64,000 bases of DNA from Rhynchonema sp. JSB1_4 (taxonomy: Eukaryota > Nematoda > Chromadorea > Monhysterida > Xyalidae), in contig JASAMV010004630.1 in the NCBI GenBank assembly GCA_030248065.1, positions 46,322 to 110,321 of the forward strand, in the 5' to 3' direction. This document shows, in pieces, positions 45,000-57,237 of the stretch; position 1 is the stretch's first letter, and each line of letters begins with the position of its first letter. The notes beneath the pieces were generated by a model. The model was not told where the DNA came from. It saw nothing but the letters and a program-made list of their open reading frames with translations, and searched no databases. A program made the position numbers and the translations under genes.

Positions 45000-46602
45000 A
45001 GTTTTGAGCGCACATTCGGCAACTTTCACAGAGTTCCACAAACTGTGGCTCATCAATCAGATTTGATTTCAAATGTGATTCGGTGTCTATCCACAGCCTG
45101 TGTGCTTGCGTGAAGCAATAAAGTATACCCGTGAATATGAAGCATGAGAACATACACTGGCTTTGTGGCGGCGCACGATGTTGTAATGAAGACGGGAAAA
45201 ATATTGGGTACAGACGTCCATTTTGCGTCACGACATGTCGAAAATACCCATGAAGTCATCAGTTCACCGGTTTGAGGCAAGAAGAGCAGGGTCGAAACTT
45301 CCTGGAAACACGCCACAAATCCTTTTACACTGACGAGAACAGCTGGCGGTTACCTACTTGAAGACACACGTGCGTCTTCTGCGTTTGCTCAGGCCCGTGG
45401 TTCACGCAACGTGCTGCTCCATAACACTAATTTGAGCGAGGATTCTTCTTGTTTTCTTCATAAAGGATAAAGAGTTTGTCGTTGCTAGGCGTTGAAGTTA
45501 TGTGCAAGCTCAGCGGTATGAACATCGTGCCACGTATCAAGCGTTTGAGATTAGTGTGTCAGGCTGTGCGTCTTGAACATTCTGGCTTCAGTTTTCATTT
45601 AGCCTTAGTATTGAAAACATTCCCAGCGAGCTTTGGCGACTCCAACCGGTCATAGATCACAAAACGTGCAATGATCCTATGAGCATGTGTTCAGTTTTAT
45701 GCTGTTGCCAAGTTTTTCCAATTCTCTGTGAAAGTGCGGAGTTTTTGTTTACTTTTCCCCCAGCTGACGCACGTAATGGACTAAACGGCGCAAACCATTT
45801 TTTTATTTGCTCAAGCCTATGCGTGGCTCGGATCAGGAGAGCAAAGCTCAAACCCACCAGTGGTGAATCGCATGGTTTTTCAAAACAAGCAGTGCTCTCG
45901 TGTTGTTTTGTTGGGTGTCTATTCGACAACAGCTGTTCATTTCGTGAAACGTTATTTCGTCGTGAACACCTTTCAATGTTCAACGCGAATACAAGCTGTG
46001 AACCCAGAAACCTAAGCCACCAAATGTTTTTGCTTTCAGTTTGTGGTTTCATAGCGCATAAATCACGAATGAATTGCTGACACAACGATCGCTGTCACCG
46101 AAATTTTTATGAGCTCCATAATTAGAGCTTCACACTGAGCTTTCAAATGGTCTTTAGCCGGTGGAATCTCGTACTGGTTCATTCATGCTTGTTTATCCCA
46201 ATCACAATATCAAAAAATACTGCCTCGCATCGGATCTCAGAGTGAGTGTTGCGTTTTTGTCACGTCATTCCTTTTAAAATACAGTTTCCTGTTTTCAAAA
46301 TTAATGCAGAAAACTATACCAGATGCTTGTTTTCAGAAATCGAACGAACGAAGACGAAGCGAACGCTGGTGCCTCGAGGTCGCGACCGGAGCAGTCTGGG
46401 TCGAAAGATGAATCCATCACAATTGGGCTACTGATGATTTTTGCCGTGTGAGTGAAATTTGGGTCAAGATATTTATTTTTTAATTTGTTTAGTAATTTTT
46501 AGTGCATATTCCAGACTTGCCATCGTTTTCGGGTGCGTGCTTTTGTCAAGATTATGACACTCTCAAGCAGGACACAAAAGGGCTGGTTAATTGGCTGACA
46601 TA
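45000..46602. other. Gene desert, nothing assigned
   Basis: No exon chain can be built on either strand. A short possible acceptor-plus-frame at about 46338-46449 encodes a polar stretch followed by a hydrophobic end (SITIGLLMIFAV), but nothing connects to it. The region probably holds the 3' UTR of the phosphatase and spacer DNA. Confidence 0.4.
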
Positions 46603-46922
46603 TAGTCCGTCCACCGGCTCATGTCACTTGTGTTGCTGCTGGCTGGTTTGTTCCCTTCCTCCACGTTCTAATGAAAGAGAAGTTGAGTGTGACCGATTTT
46701 GCAAAAAACTAAAAAAATTTAAAAAATGTGTCAAAAAAGATTGAATTAGATCAAATTTAAAATTAAATTAATATAAAAAACACGTCGATTTCATAAAAAT
46801 CACAATTTAGGAGCAAAAAATAATTTTTTTCGGAAACTCAATTTCTCTTTCATTAGAATGTGTAGGAAGGGCACAAGTTGGCCAGCAGCATCACAAAGTG
46901 ACATGAGCTGATGGACGGACTA
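46603..46922. mobile_element. 320-bp foldback MITE, copy 1 of a tandem pair
   Basis: The ends TAGTCCGTCCACCGGCTCATG and CATGAGCTGATGGACGGACTA are inverted and bordered by TA. Pairing continues through GTTCCCTTCCTCCACGTTCTAATGAAAGAGAA and its complement around an AT-rich centre. It shares about 85-90% of its sequence by eye with the next element, 28 bases downstream. Confidence 0.85.
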
Positions 46923-46950
46923 TACCTACATACATATACATATGTATGTA

Positions 46951-47279
46951 TAGTCCGTCCACCAGCTCATGGCACTTTGTGTTGCTTGCTGGCCGGTTTG
47001 TTCCCTTCCTCCACGTTCTAATGAAAGAGAAATTGAGCGCGAGCGATTTTGCAAAAAAACTTAAAAAATAAGAAATTGTGTCGAAAACGATTGAATTCGA
47101 TCAAATTTAAAATTAAATTAAATTAAAATCGATAAAACACGTCGATTTCATAAAAACAGCAATTTAGGAGCAAAAATAATTTTTTTTGGAAACTCAATTT
47201 CTCTTTCATTAGGACGTGGAGGAAGGGAACAAACCAGCCAGCAGCAACACAAAGTGCCATGAGCTGGTGGACGGACTAT
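46951..47279. mobile_element. 329-bp foldback MITE, copy 2 of a tandem pair
   Basis: Same terminal repeats (TAGTCCGTCCACCAGCTCATG and its complement) and TA borders as copy 1. This copy's arms match each other better than those of copy 1, so it is probably the younger insertion. The spacer between the copies is ATACATACATATACATATGTATGTA-like, itself a palindromic AT microsatellite. Confidence 0.85.
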
Positions 47280-47281
47280 AC

Positions 47282-47816
47282 ATACCTACGGGTTGCAATT
47301 GCTTGTCACCTGTTGTGCTTTATCCGGACAGTTTTAGCGATATTGAATTGTTGATAGTTGACATGAATGATAATCGTGACACAAATATATCAATCGCAGT
47401 AAATCAGTACGTGTGTAGTATACGTTGGTATTACATACATACAGTCTATAATAAACAAGTTTTAACTGTTTCACACGCGCAAGTGCAAAGTAGTCGCTGG
47501 TATAAGTTGTCGCCAGCCCGACTACAACTTCGCCTTGTACAATATCCAAGGCTATGACGAAAAAATGCATGAATGAACAATACAAGCAGTACGTACATAC
47601 CCTAGGTCTGTACGTAGAACAGTTTAGAGTAATTTTTAATTTCATATCGTTGTTCAGTTTCACAGACGTAAAATGCATGATATAAATCCGATAGAAGAAA
47701 GCATTTATATGTATTGGTCAGAGAGGCATTGAGCATGAACCCGAAGTCTTAACTTTGAGATCAGCGCAGCTCATCCACTATCTGACTGAACAAACACACT
47801 TTCCTTCACGCCAAAT
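47282..47816. other. Intergenic, 3' of the GPCR gene
   Basis: No gene seen. The two overlapping opposite frames of about 110 codons (47216-47678) have no splice sites, domain or codon pattern to support them. They partly translate the MITE arm. Confidence 0.4.
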
Positions 47817-50800
47817 TTAAACAAAAACCTCATCGGACAATGTATCGTCGCGTCGCACTTTCTGGTGAATATCACCCAACGAGCCAGAAAGTCGCGCGTT
47901 TGGCAGCAACTGCCCTTTCGACCTGAGAGTGAATCGCTGCTGTGCGCCGGCCACCCGTTTCCGCACAGTGCTGCCGCTCGATCCGACGGCCGACAGCAGT
48001 TTTCGCGCATTTGGCGCTCTGCTGCTAACGCACAAACTCGTTTCGTAGCGTCGTTTGGCCGATTGCCATCCGCCCCCACCAACTGCACTTTCCCCGCTGT
48101 TGCTCGGAGCAGTGCGTTGTTCGCTCATCATCATCGCACCCCCTTCTTCGGTACGTTCTTTGACTGTGCCGATATCGGCTGTGGGATATGCCATTGATGT
48201 GTGCCCGTTGTTGAGACGCATTGTCTCGACCAGGGCTTGACGCAACTGCCGATTGGAGACGCCGTAGAGAATCGGGTTGGTCACCGTCGAACAGATGGCC
48301 AGAATGTGCGAACCGATCAGGGACAGATTCCTGAATTTGAATATATCAGTCTTTCAGAGGCGAGTGATATGAAACGGTATTCGGACTTTCGTTTTGCCTT
48401 ACTCCGTGGGACTGAGGGGAGCTGTGTATACCCCTTTGGGTTTTCAGTATGTCCCTCTGGCGCTAGCATCTTTGGTGTCGTTGTTGGTGTCGTGGTGACA
48501 CATTGTTACGTCAATTGCATGTCCGTCAATATCCACCAGTGAGCACGTGATTGATACCATTTTTATTATGGTGCATTTCAGTTGTGAGGTGGGGAAATAA
48601 CGGCCTTTCTGAGATGTACATACATACATAAGTCGACTCACCAAAAAGTCTGTCCGCTGTCGATAATTTGAAAATCGATGGCCAAATTGATCATCAGATG
48701 TGGTCCCCAGCAGACGACGTACGTCACAACCATCGCCATCAGGATTGAGTTGGTGGACCGCATGCGATTTAGTCGTTCTGGAGGCATTGTTACTCTCACT
48801 TGATGTTTCAATCTGTGACCGTCAGTATCAAACTTGGTGATCGGATTGGATCTGTTTCGAACACTTGATCTTTTTGTTATGTTTTCGAGATTTATATAAA
48901 ATTTACAGCCAGAAATTTCGACCACCGTCAAAAGCGGTTCTCAGCAAGCGGAGAAACAAGTTCTGACACGCTGGCCGAGGTCAATGCAACCAACAAATCT
49001 TGGAGCACCTAATGTGTCGTAAACAGAGACACGAAAGCAAGACCGAAGCGGAGCTATAGACCAACGAGTCATGTCATTAATGCGAGCCGACACTTGCGCT
49101 TGAACAATGCCTGGGCTGCGTTTCTGCACCGACAGATGCGACGGCACGGCGTGTGCACGCTGCTGCTGCTGCTGCGGATCACAATTGCTGCTTTCGCAAC
49201 CGAGTCGCAAGCTGAACCGGTGACATCCGGCTGTCGGACACGCGTTGGCGTGACTACTCATTATGACGGTGGTGGTGTTGTTGTTGTGTTGGTAGCAGAC
49301 GGAGCCGTACTGACATTGACACGATGTCTGCAACGAACTGAAACTGGCCGACAACGTGGGCGCGTTGCGACGACTCGTGAATCTGAAATAGTGGGTGAAA
49401 CATCGGTTTTTTCACACTCTCCCTCATCGCTGTCATTTTTAAGAGCCTGGACGAGTACCATTAGTCGTGTGAGCGCTGATAAAGTCCTAAAGTTGTTATC
49501 ATGCCCAAAACAGCGTGCTGAACGGACTATCGGTTGTCAAAAACTGTTTTTACTCTGGTCAAAAGCTGATGGCAATATGTTAGACTATGTCAGCAGCTCG
49601 TACAAATAGTAAAAGAATGTCTAACCTGTGTCGTTGACTCGTGAATTGGTTGTTCAGCCCCGTCATGTCATGGCTACGTGCGCGCTCACGACTATTGGTG
49701 TTGTTGTACTGTTGTGACAACGAGATCAGTTCATCCAGGCACCGGCCGCGGAAAGCGACGCTCTTCAAAGTCGTTTTAGAATGCCACTTTACCGGCATCA
49801 GGACCGGGTTTCTTTCACTGTTGGACCACGTGTTTTTCATGTGTGAGGACTTTTCAGAGGTACAAATTTGACCAGCGTAGAAGTTGTCCTCGGATAACCA
49901 AACAACTTTTACGGTGTTCCAACTCATTAACAATCGCCAACAAATTGTGTCGTCGCACGACCAGCCTGATGCCAGTGAAGTGCAACCGTTATTTACACAG
50001 GTCCTTATAGTTCGGCATATACCTTGTTGATCTGACGAAGCACGGCCAGATAGCAGTAGAGGATGACAGCGAGCATGAATCCAAACTGTAGCATCAGCGC
50101 GCAGCTGTACAATTGCTTCATCCAAGTGTACGGCCATTTCTCGGTACAAAAACGGCCGCAGAATGGCAGAATCGTCACATGCTGCTGAAAAAAGAAAAAC
50201 TGTCATGTTTCTTTTGAAATATCAGCCAAGCTGGTTTTCGTCTTGGTATCGGTCTGAATTTTTATCAAGCTGATGACTGTCTTCTTCGAAAACAAAACAC
50301 ACGCGCCAGCAAACAAATAATTTCATGTTGATCAAATTTGAGGGCATTAGTGAATGGTGATATTTCAATGCAAGAGAGTCACATGACCCAGGCTGTTCCA
50401 ACCCTTCGACACCAACCAACATGCAGTAGCACACCTGATAGTAGATGGGCACCAATCCCATGACAATGCTGAAACATCCAGTTATCCAGGCCCCGACAGT
50501 CACGACACGAGGCGCGTGATGTGATCGATTGTTGCCACTTGGATTTCGGGTGCTCGTGGGATTGGTGATCAGTTGATAACGACTCAGCGCTATCAGACCC
50601 ATTGTGTAGATCGACATCGAGATTGACATGCTCTGGGAATCGTACAAACTTGATTGGCTTCACCTTGTTGTACTGCATTGTTGTTCAGGTCCATTTTTTT
50701 ACTACAGATTGGATTCTTCGAAGGGTCGAGATTTTAACATATCGTGGTCGACGACAACCTTATCGGCGTTTATGTACTCATGTTGCTACTTTCGTTTTTC

Positions 50801-53192
50801 GGTTGCAGAATGAAACACCCACATCGCCTACGAGCCCAACCAATTCCTACAAAGTGTTCGAGAGCGAAACTCGTGTGGTGAAAATACCATCGATCGGCAC
50901 TGCATCCCATAGTGAAACATCAGACGATAGCCCAAGAGTTACATCAGTCAAGACACAGCCGGTGCCGGTGGCCAACTTTGACAGAAATGCACCGCGAAAC
51001 AAACCATCAGCCGGTCAGTTGAAGGCCGCTATCGTCAAACTCCGCAAAGCACCCAAGCCCCGAAGTCGTATCGGCCAGGGAACACTATTTGGCACAAACG
51101 GACAGTGATGTAAGTTGAAATTGGGAGCTTCCTGTACTTGCACATGTCCAAGGATCATACAAATCCTTACCTCTATATCGGTCGGTTATCTATATATAAG
51201 TAAAACGCGTCTAAGCGCCGTAAACGTTGGTTGAAATTAAATGTCGGTTGTTGCATTAAGGATGTTAAGAACATTACTGGAGCATTAAATTCCTCCAGCT
51301 TGAAGGTTATTCATTTTAGGTCGGGGACATCTTTTATGTTTTATGGTCGAAATTACGGCGAAATTTTTAGCGTCCTTTAAAGAAGTCACGTGACCAAGGC
51401 AGAACCGGTCCGATCAAATCACTAAGTTTGATATCGCTTACTGAACCCTTTTGGACAGTCAATTTTTTTCACAGATAATCTACTTTGCTTCACTATCCGC
51501 AGTTAACCCCCGAACAACTTCCTACACAAGTGAGCAGATTTTGTGATCAAAAATAATCTAGGAGGAGATTGTTTGGCTTGGTTCCAGATCCCAAAGTCAG
51601 CTAACAAGACAAAACACCAAAAAATCACACCATGATCAGGAGTGGGCACCTATAAAAACCGTTGAAATGTGACGCGCGCCGTCACGTCAAATGGTTTTTA
51701 CCCGCGTGCCTTATATTATCGTTCATGCTACATCAACCAACCTGCCGTCTACGTCTATGCTTGTGCGTTGATGGCCATCGATAAATTATACGTGCTTTCT
51801 ATTTCCAACGTTTTGTGAGCCATTAATGTTTCAACAACACCACAAATAGGGTCTAAAGAGTTGACAGAAACAATCATTGCTCATCTTTCATGAAAACCTA
51901 AAAAAGAAGAAATCAACAAAAAAGAATGTTAGTGTTGAAACGGACAGGTTGTGTGTGGGTTTGTACCGGTTATTATGGGCACTTTTGTCAGTCAGACAGG
52001 CGCATACTGCAACACGCGGGCAGTGCTCGAACGGGATTGCCTATCGGGATGAGGAACTTTAAACCGGATCTGGATTTCCTAACGGGTTTGAAATTTTTCT
52101 CATCGAAATTGATTATCGATATTGGGACTACAGTTTTTGACACCATATTTCGATATAAACTGCGAAGTTTCCAAATAAATCACCTGGAGATTTATTTGGA
52201 TAAATCGCTTGGGAATTTATTTGGAAAATATCTTTTTTAAAAAATGAAGCGGACCCCTAATCCTTTACTTGAAAATAAACAAATAAATAATAATAAATGT
52301 AATAATAATATTATTAACACACAATAATATTATTAATGTAATAATAATAATATTTTAATAAAATAAAAATCGCACTGTTCTTTCTGTTCCGCGGAATGAG
52401 TATACGCGCACCTTTAGGTATTTTGTCAAGATTTTGGTCGAGGAGTCTGCTCCAATTCAGTTCCCATGGTTGATGTACCGACAGCGACAGCATTCTGAGC
52501 CAGGGTACCAGACAAGAGCGTCGTCATACAAATACCGCACGAATACCTACCTGAATTGAAGGCAGAATCTTGCAGGCAGCATATCCGAACAACCAGTTCT
52601 TGTGGAACCACGTGATCGGAGTGACCACGCCGCTGAACGTTGACACAACGAGATCAGCCGCAGCCAATACTCCTGAAGTGCACTCGCGTCATGAAACAGG
52701 ATGGAAAAATGATCTATTGCGAAAATAGCCGGGATTGTTAAAATTGACCATGTCCACTTTTCATATCAGCAGTCCGTCAAGCTGCTGATTGGTCAATCTT
52801 TTTGTCAGGCGCTAGCGCTTAACCGGCGCAAGAGTTATTGTCCCGCATCGAAAGGGCAAATTTAACGCAGGTCAAAGTTCAGTCAGCTTGCATCCAAAAA
52901 ATTGCCAAAACTCCAATACGGTACCATTTGTGATGATGACAGACACAAACCGAAACCAACACTGACCAATGAGAGCAAAATGCGCGGTGCGGGTGTGTCG
53001 GACGACCAGTACCGTGATCAAGACCGCAATGTTGCTAATTATCGACAGAAATATCACGGTGCCATAGATACTGCCCAGACCCCAGACAAGTTCGGGCCAG
53101 GTACTGATGTGACCGTCTTCAGTCAACAGCTCCAGCGCGTTCGTGCATTTGAACTTGAAGGTCAGCGACGTTCCGTTGGTCACGTTTGGCAT
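47817..53192 (-). CDS. Rhodopsin-class GPCR, neuropeptide F/Y-receptor-like
   Basis: Exons on the minus strand run 52967-53192 (start, TM1), 52551-52672 (TM2, LAAADLVV), 50435-50632 (TM3-TM4), 50023-50184 (extracellular loop 2 and TM5), about 49626-49765 and 49094-49337 (third intracellular loop), 48642-48812 (TM6) and 47817-48330 (TM7 and tail).
 The N terminus has two sequons (NVT, NGT). Family features are W-F/G...CKILPSIQ after TM2, TM3 ending ALSRYQLI, the loop motif CTEKWP, CYLAVLRQI in TM5, CWGPHLMINL in TM6 and NPILYG in TM7. Together these match the NPF/NPY/short-NPF receptor group; the peptide ligand is not predictable. The DRY motif is SRY here. The third intracellular loop is long, with Asn/Thr and Gln repeats, and the joins between its exons are uncertain. 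Confidence 0.85.
50810..51108 (+). CDS. Isolated exon-like frame on the plus strand inside a GPCR intron
   Basis: A good acceptor (TTTCGGTTGCAG) at about 50809 opens a frame of about 99 codons that ends at 51108. The sequence is low-complexity, Ser/Thr/Pro-rich (NETPTSPTSPTNS), then basic (IVKLRKAPKPRSRIGQG), and carries one TGAAACATCA decamer. I find no upstream exons or domain. It could be the last exon of a nested gene, a retained fragment, or chance. Confidence 0.35.
52262..52370. repeat. AT-rich low-complexity stretch (AATAAT/ATTATT)
   Basis: About 100 bases of AATAATAATATTATTAATG-like sequence in a GPCR intron. It is simple low-complexity DNA, partly self-complementary. Confidence 0.75.
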
Positions 53193-54178
53193 GGCTCTGG
53201 CCCTGAAACATTGGTGGTATGTACAACGCCAACCATTGCAAAAAATTGATGTCACTTCCGTGATCACATGTACCAACGACGTACCGTACTTGTGATTGTG
53301 GACTCTATGGTTGGGTACCATTTGTATTACCTTTCTTGGGCGAGTAACAAAAACATGCTTGCTTTGCGAAGACTTGTTGTTCTTGCAAGACTTCATTGGA
53401 GGCTAGCCAACTGACCCAAACTCACATTAGTTTCGACAACGAAGCGTCGGTGTAGTGTAGCATTTCAGTTTCAATTTACAGGTTCGTTACAGATTTGTTA
53501 ACTATAACTCAGTTAGAGCACTGATAGAAATAATCTTGCGAGCCAAAGATATATACAGTACAGTATAGGTTGTTAGCTACAACAACAACACAGCACATCA
53601 GCTCATATTATAAGCTGATGAAAGAGCAGCGCCTTTGTGATGTTCGGCTCAAATTTCCGCAGAGGCTGACTGGCGAGACGCTTCCTTCATCCAAAGACAT
53701 GGACATTGGAAAACTGTCACATAAAACTGAGCTATACATAGTGTCTCAGTTGTTTCTTTGCTTTTTATTCAGCTTTCAAAAAATGAGTCGCATCACAATG
53801 TACAACACATGTATGTATTGTTGAAAGTTTTTCTGAGATCACAATGTCATGGGTGCATGAACCATGAACCTACAGTGCACCGTATTTTGTCAATAGCAAG
53901 CTCGAATTACAACTTAACCGCCAAAGCAAGGAGAGAAACCGAATTGTACACACTACATCACTTTGCCATCAGGTTCACCAATACATGACAAGCTCAATAT
54001 TGAACGCAAGGTTTCAAATCATGCACAATATATGTACAGTATGTATGGGTATAAAGTATGCGCACATAATGTAATTTATGTAACAATAACATCACAGCAA
54101 TTGGGCAAGCAATGTGAAATTGACAGAAATTACATAGCTGCGAGAGTATAATATTTTCTGCGAAATCTACACAACCCA

Positions 54179-55117
54179 AAGCGTCGATTTCCGCTTGTTC
54201 TGTTTGTGTCGCGTCCACAGGAACAACAACACGTTGAGGATCAGAACCAAATGACTGAGCAGAACCGTCGATTGATAGCAGGCGTTCACGACAGTACAGG
54301 TTGATGGGGACAGATTGGCGTGGCTGGAATAAATAATGGTGCATACAGTACGTAATTGTACGTTGGTTGGTGTGTATCAAACGTAGGATCCATGATCAGA
54401 TCAGCCTTTGGTCTCATGACGTTTTATTGGCATATCAATATAGGGCATCGCGCCTATTTATAGCGATTGGTAACAAAAAGGTAAATGTGTGGCCAAACTC
54501 ACATCAACAGTTCACAAAGGCACAACGATTTGTTCACGTTGCCACGGCAATCCTCACCGTATAACGTGCCCCAAAAGGCCATCACTGCCTGACCACATCC
54601 GATAAATCCGACAGGTACAGCCAATGTGATCACGCTTTCGTTCAATGCTGCTGACACGAGCATGGCCTGCGTGTTGGTGTGCTTCGTGAGACTAATTTTG
54701 AAAAGTAATTTCCTTTGTCCTAACTTGGCCTTGCGCTTGGAATTGGGCAGGCCAAGACCTCACGGTGATGGCTAAGCCAAGCTGCGTATATGAGTCCAGG
54801 CATATCGCGAAACAAAACAATTTATTGCTCATTATATTTTCAGTGATTGGCCGAGGAATAAACCAGAGAATCGAACTCCTAAAAACCAATTAATGTCGAT
54901 GACAAGTTTATGAAAACTGGACACGAACTGTATTTGGGTGCATAAAGTAATGTGTGTGCACCTAACCAACTGGAACCACGGCAATGTGGCCATTGGTCTT
55001 GAGTCAGCCAAACTCAGCGTCCCGACCACGAGCCAGTAGAGTGCCATCGTGAATAGATTTGCTTTGACCGATGTGAACAGCATCAGCAGCCAACTTGGGA
55101 AGCAGGGAATCTTCATG
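54179..55117 (-). CDS. Multi-pass membrane protein, family unknown
   Basis: Three minus-strand exons can be chained in phase: about 54973-55117 (MKIPCFPSWLLMLFTSV, then hydrophobic ALYWLVVGTLSLA), about 54502-54645 (AVPVGFIGCGQAVMAFWG, a CRGNVNKSLCLCE loop) and 54179-54327 (STVLLSHLVLILNVLLFLW, then a basic tail). The result is about 145-150 residues with three or four membrane segments and a Cys-rich luminal loop containing a sequon (NKS). It does not have the receptor motifs of the neighbouring GPCR, so it is probably a separate gene. The layout recalls small tetraspan proteins, but I do not recognise the family. Confidence 0.55.
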
Positions 55118-55239
55118 GTTCGGGTTGGAAATCTTGAGCTATTGCTATATCTCAAGTTTGCTGTAAAAACACTGACAAGCCGTTGAAAAAAATATAAAGT
55201 CGCAGCTATATATTGTTTTGAAATTTGGTCAACGGTTGT

Positions 55240-56330
55240 TGAATAATATTTATACCCCGGCGGTTGCAGCGTAAATCTTCGATTGGGGAAGGCACATCGA
55301 CCCAACACGTTTCTATGGTTTCTTTAGTTTCTGTCATAGTTTTGTGATGTTTCATGCAGGGACGTATCTAGGTCTTAATTTATTGGGTTCCGCGGGGCTG
55401 CGGGCTAAAAAATCATTTTTATCCAGTGCTTATTTTCGTTTTGAAAACTCATTTTTATCTACTGCTTGTCAAAAAGATGTCTTTTGAAAGAATTACAACT
55501 GATGTTCTGTCACAGGCACGTGCAGCGCGCGAAAATTTCGACTTTATGCGAGGGCCAGTCAAAAGTGGTCATAGAACGGCTGATGCGCGAAGCGTACGGT
55601 TTTTTGACATTTGAAGTGCGTCAATGTAAAAATACTGCATTTTAGGCTTTGAAATCAACTTTTTCTCCGAACTCGTTCTTGCCAGTCAGTCTTAGGTCCT
55701 CCCACAGGGGTGCTTAGCACCCCAACCATGCGGCTGAGGGAAGTGCTGCGTACCCGTAAGCCCCCCGCTAAATGCGCCACTATTTTTCATGTCGTGCCCT
55801 GTAACATGTCATTATGGTCATTATCTTCGTTTTCGTCACTGTTCACGGAGCTCGACGGCTTGCTTTTCAATCGATTTTTGCTGCCAGTGGATGGCGAGGG
55901 AAGGTGTCAGTCGACACAAAGGCCGCTTTTTCATAATTATAGGCCTACATTCAAACGTCCACGTAGTGCGACTCTGACACAGTGCATCCCTCTGTAATAG
56001 TAAACGAAGGATCAGTCCTAAATTGATGCTCAAGCTGTCTGTACTCTATGTACATGTGATTGAATATTGTTTACAGTGAACAAACACTCGGGTGCCGTTT
56101 TTGTTCACTACGTGGAGGTTAGACTGTTTGATGTCTGGATTGTTTGACGCTGTTGTTGCAGCGCAATATCTGAACCTTTGATCGATTGCGACGTCTTCTT
56201 CTTCGCGCACCGCATTGAAGAAACGACACGAAACATTTTGGTGGATGTTGAATGATGTTTTCCTTTCTCAGTTCACTGAATGAATGATTTTTTCTAACAA
56301 TACAACCAAAAAATTCTGATCGCAAAAACA
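55240..56330 (-). pseudogene. Decayed duplicate of the coiled-coil membrane-protein gene
   Basis: Segments here match, in order, the 3' half and downstream region of the gene at 60620-61858. Examples are GATTGGGGAAGGCACATCG/GGTTTCTTTAG (versus 60550-60605), CATGTCGTGCC...AACATGTCATTAT, GGCTTGCTTTTC, GGATGGCGAGGG, AAGGCCGCTTTTTCATAAT and CAATATCTGAACCTTTGATC. Reading frames are broken by substitutions, indels and an insertion of about 420 bp. This is a duplicated, non-functional copy on the same strand, 5 kb from its source. Confidence 0.75.
55359..55784. mobile_element. About 420-bp hAT-like insertion splitting the pseudogene
   Basis: Comparison with the source locus shows that the continuous sequence TTTCATG|TCGTGCC is interrupted here. 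The insert starts CAGGGACGTATCTAG, a classic hAT-like terminus. The flanking octamers GTTTCATG and TTTTCATG could be a target duplication with one change. The right end (CGCTAAATGCGCCACTAT) is not a clean inverted repeat, so the element is degenerate. Confidence 0.55.
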
Positions 56331-56349
56331 CACGCGCAAATTCTCCATT

Positions 56350-56676
56350 ATGACAATACAACCCATGCCTTGGACGCAGCCTTCGTTTGGGTTAGTGTGC
56401 GTGTGCACAGTATCGGTAAGTATGTATACATTTTTTGTTTTCCTGGTCGCAGTGCCTTGGAATTTTTACGCGATTTGGGTACCTATTTTTGGGCTGTTTG
56501 ATTTTCTTGCGAACATTTTTGACGACACTTTGTATTCAATGTATCTATGCGTTCGGAAAGAAAATGCTGTGTACAATTTGATTTTATGTTGTTGTTGTGG
56601 CGTGTATAGGGTGACACAACAATTGTGGAAACCGTTGTGCAATTTGATGATGCTCTATTTGGGCCGCGGTTACTGA
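56350..56676 (+). CDS. Possible small membrane protein, 108 codons
   Basis: A single uninterrupted frame from ATG 56350 has two or three hydrophobic segments (SMYTFFVFLVAVPWNFYAIW, NLILCCCCGVY) and a short C-terminal tail. No family is recognised and no cleavage or splice evidence is decisive, although a GT/TCGCAG pair (56390-56452) could mark an intron. It may be a real small gene or a fortuitous frame next to the duplicated region. Confidence 0.35.
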   Translation: MTIQPMPWTQPSFGLVCVCTVSVSMYTFFVFLVAVPWNFYAIWVPIFGLFDFLANIFDDTLYSMYLCVRKENAVYNLILCCCCGVYRVTQQLWKPLCNLMMLYLGRGY

Positions 56677-57237
56677 TTATTGAGAAACTTCATTTGAAAG
56701 CTGCACTTGTGTACATAGTTTCTGGAGTTCAAATTTCTTCTGCTGACGGATGAGCTGCGCATGATTTAAGACCATTAACCTGCATTAACCATTAACCTGG
56801 CATTTCAGCCTGCTTGTAAAAACATTGAGATGCGCAGGTCTGATCGCACCTCACAAACAGGCTCATCCGTGAAGGCATACATTTGATGACCAAATTGTAA
56901 ACAATAACATTACGAAGCTGGATAAACGTCGGCTTCAAATGAGGTGCAACACTTCTCTCAGAGTGAACTCAACGCTGAAATTCAGGCTTACCAAAAAAGG
57001 CTGCCATAGTAATGTCACTGTGTCACCCTGTGTATTATACGTCACTGCTGCCGTGCCCAGCATTTTTGTCGAGAAAAAAGTCAAATAACAACCACACTTT
57101 TAAAAACTGCCAAACTGTATTGATGGCAAGAAACTGCATTAGTGACTTTGTTGTAGTTCTTCTTCTTCTACTCATTTGCAGTGCTCGAACATTTTCTCAC
57201 ACCTACATCAGAGGCTACAATATTTCACCAGTGCGAA

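Noticed and set aside
47216..47678. Opposing 113- and 114-codon frames
   Set aside because: They overlap each other and a MITE arm, and have no splice sites or protein features.
49094..49609. Plus-strand frame with a signal-peptide-like start (LLLLLRITIAA)
   Set aside because: The Leu run is the antisense of a CAG repeat in the GPCR third-loop exon; the minus-strand frame is in phase with the receptor.
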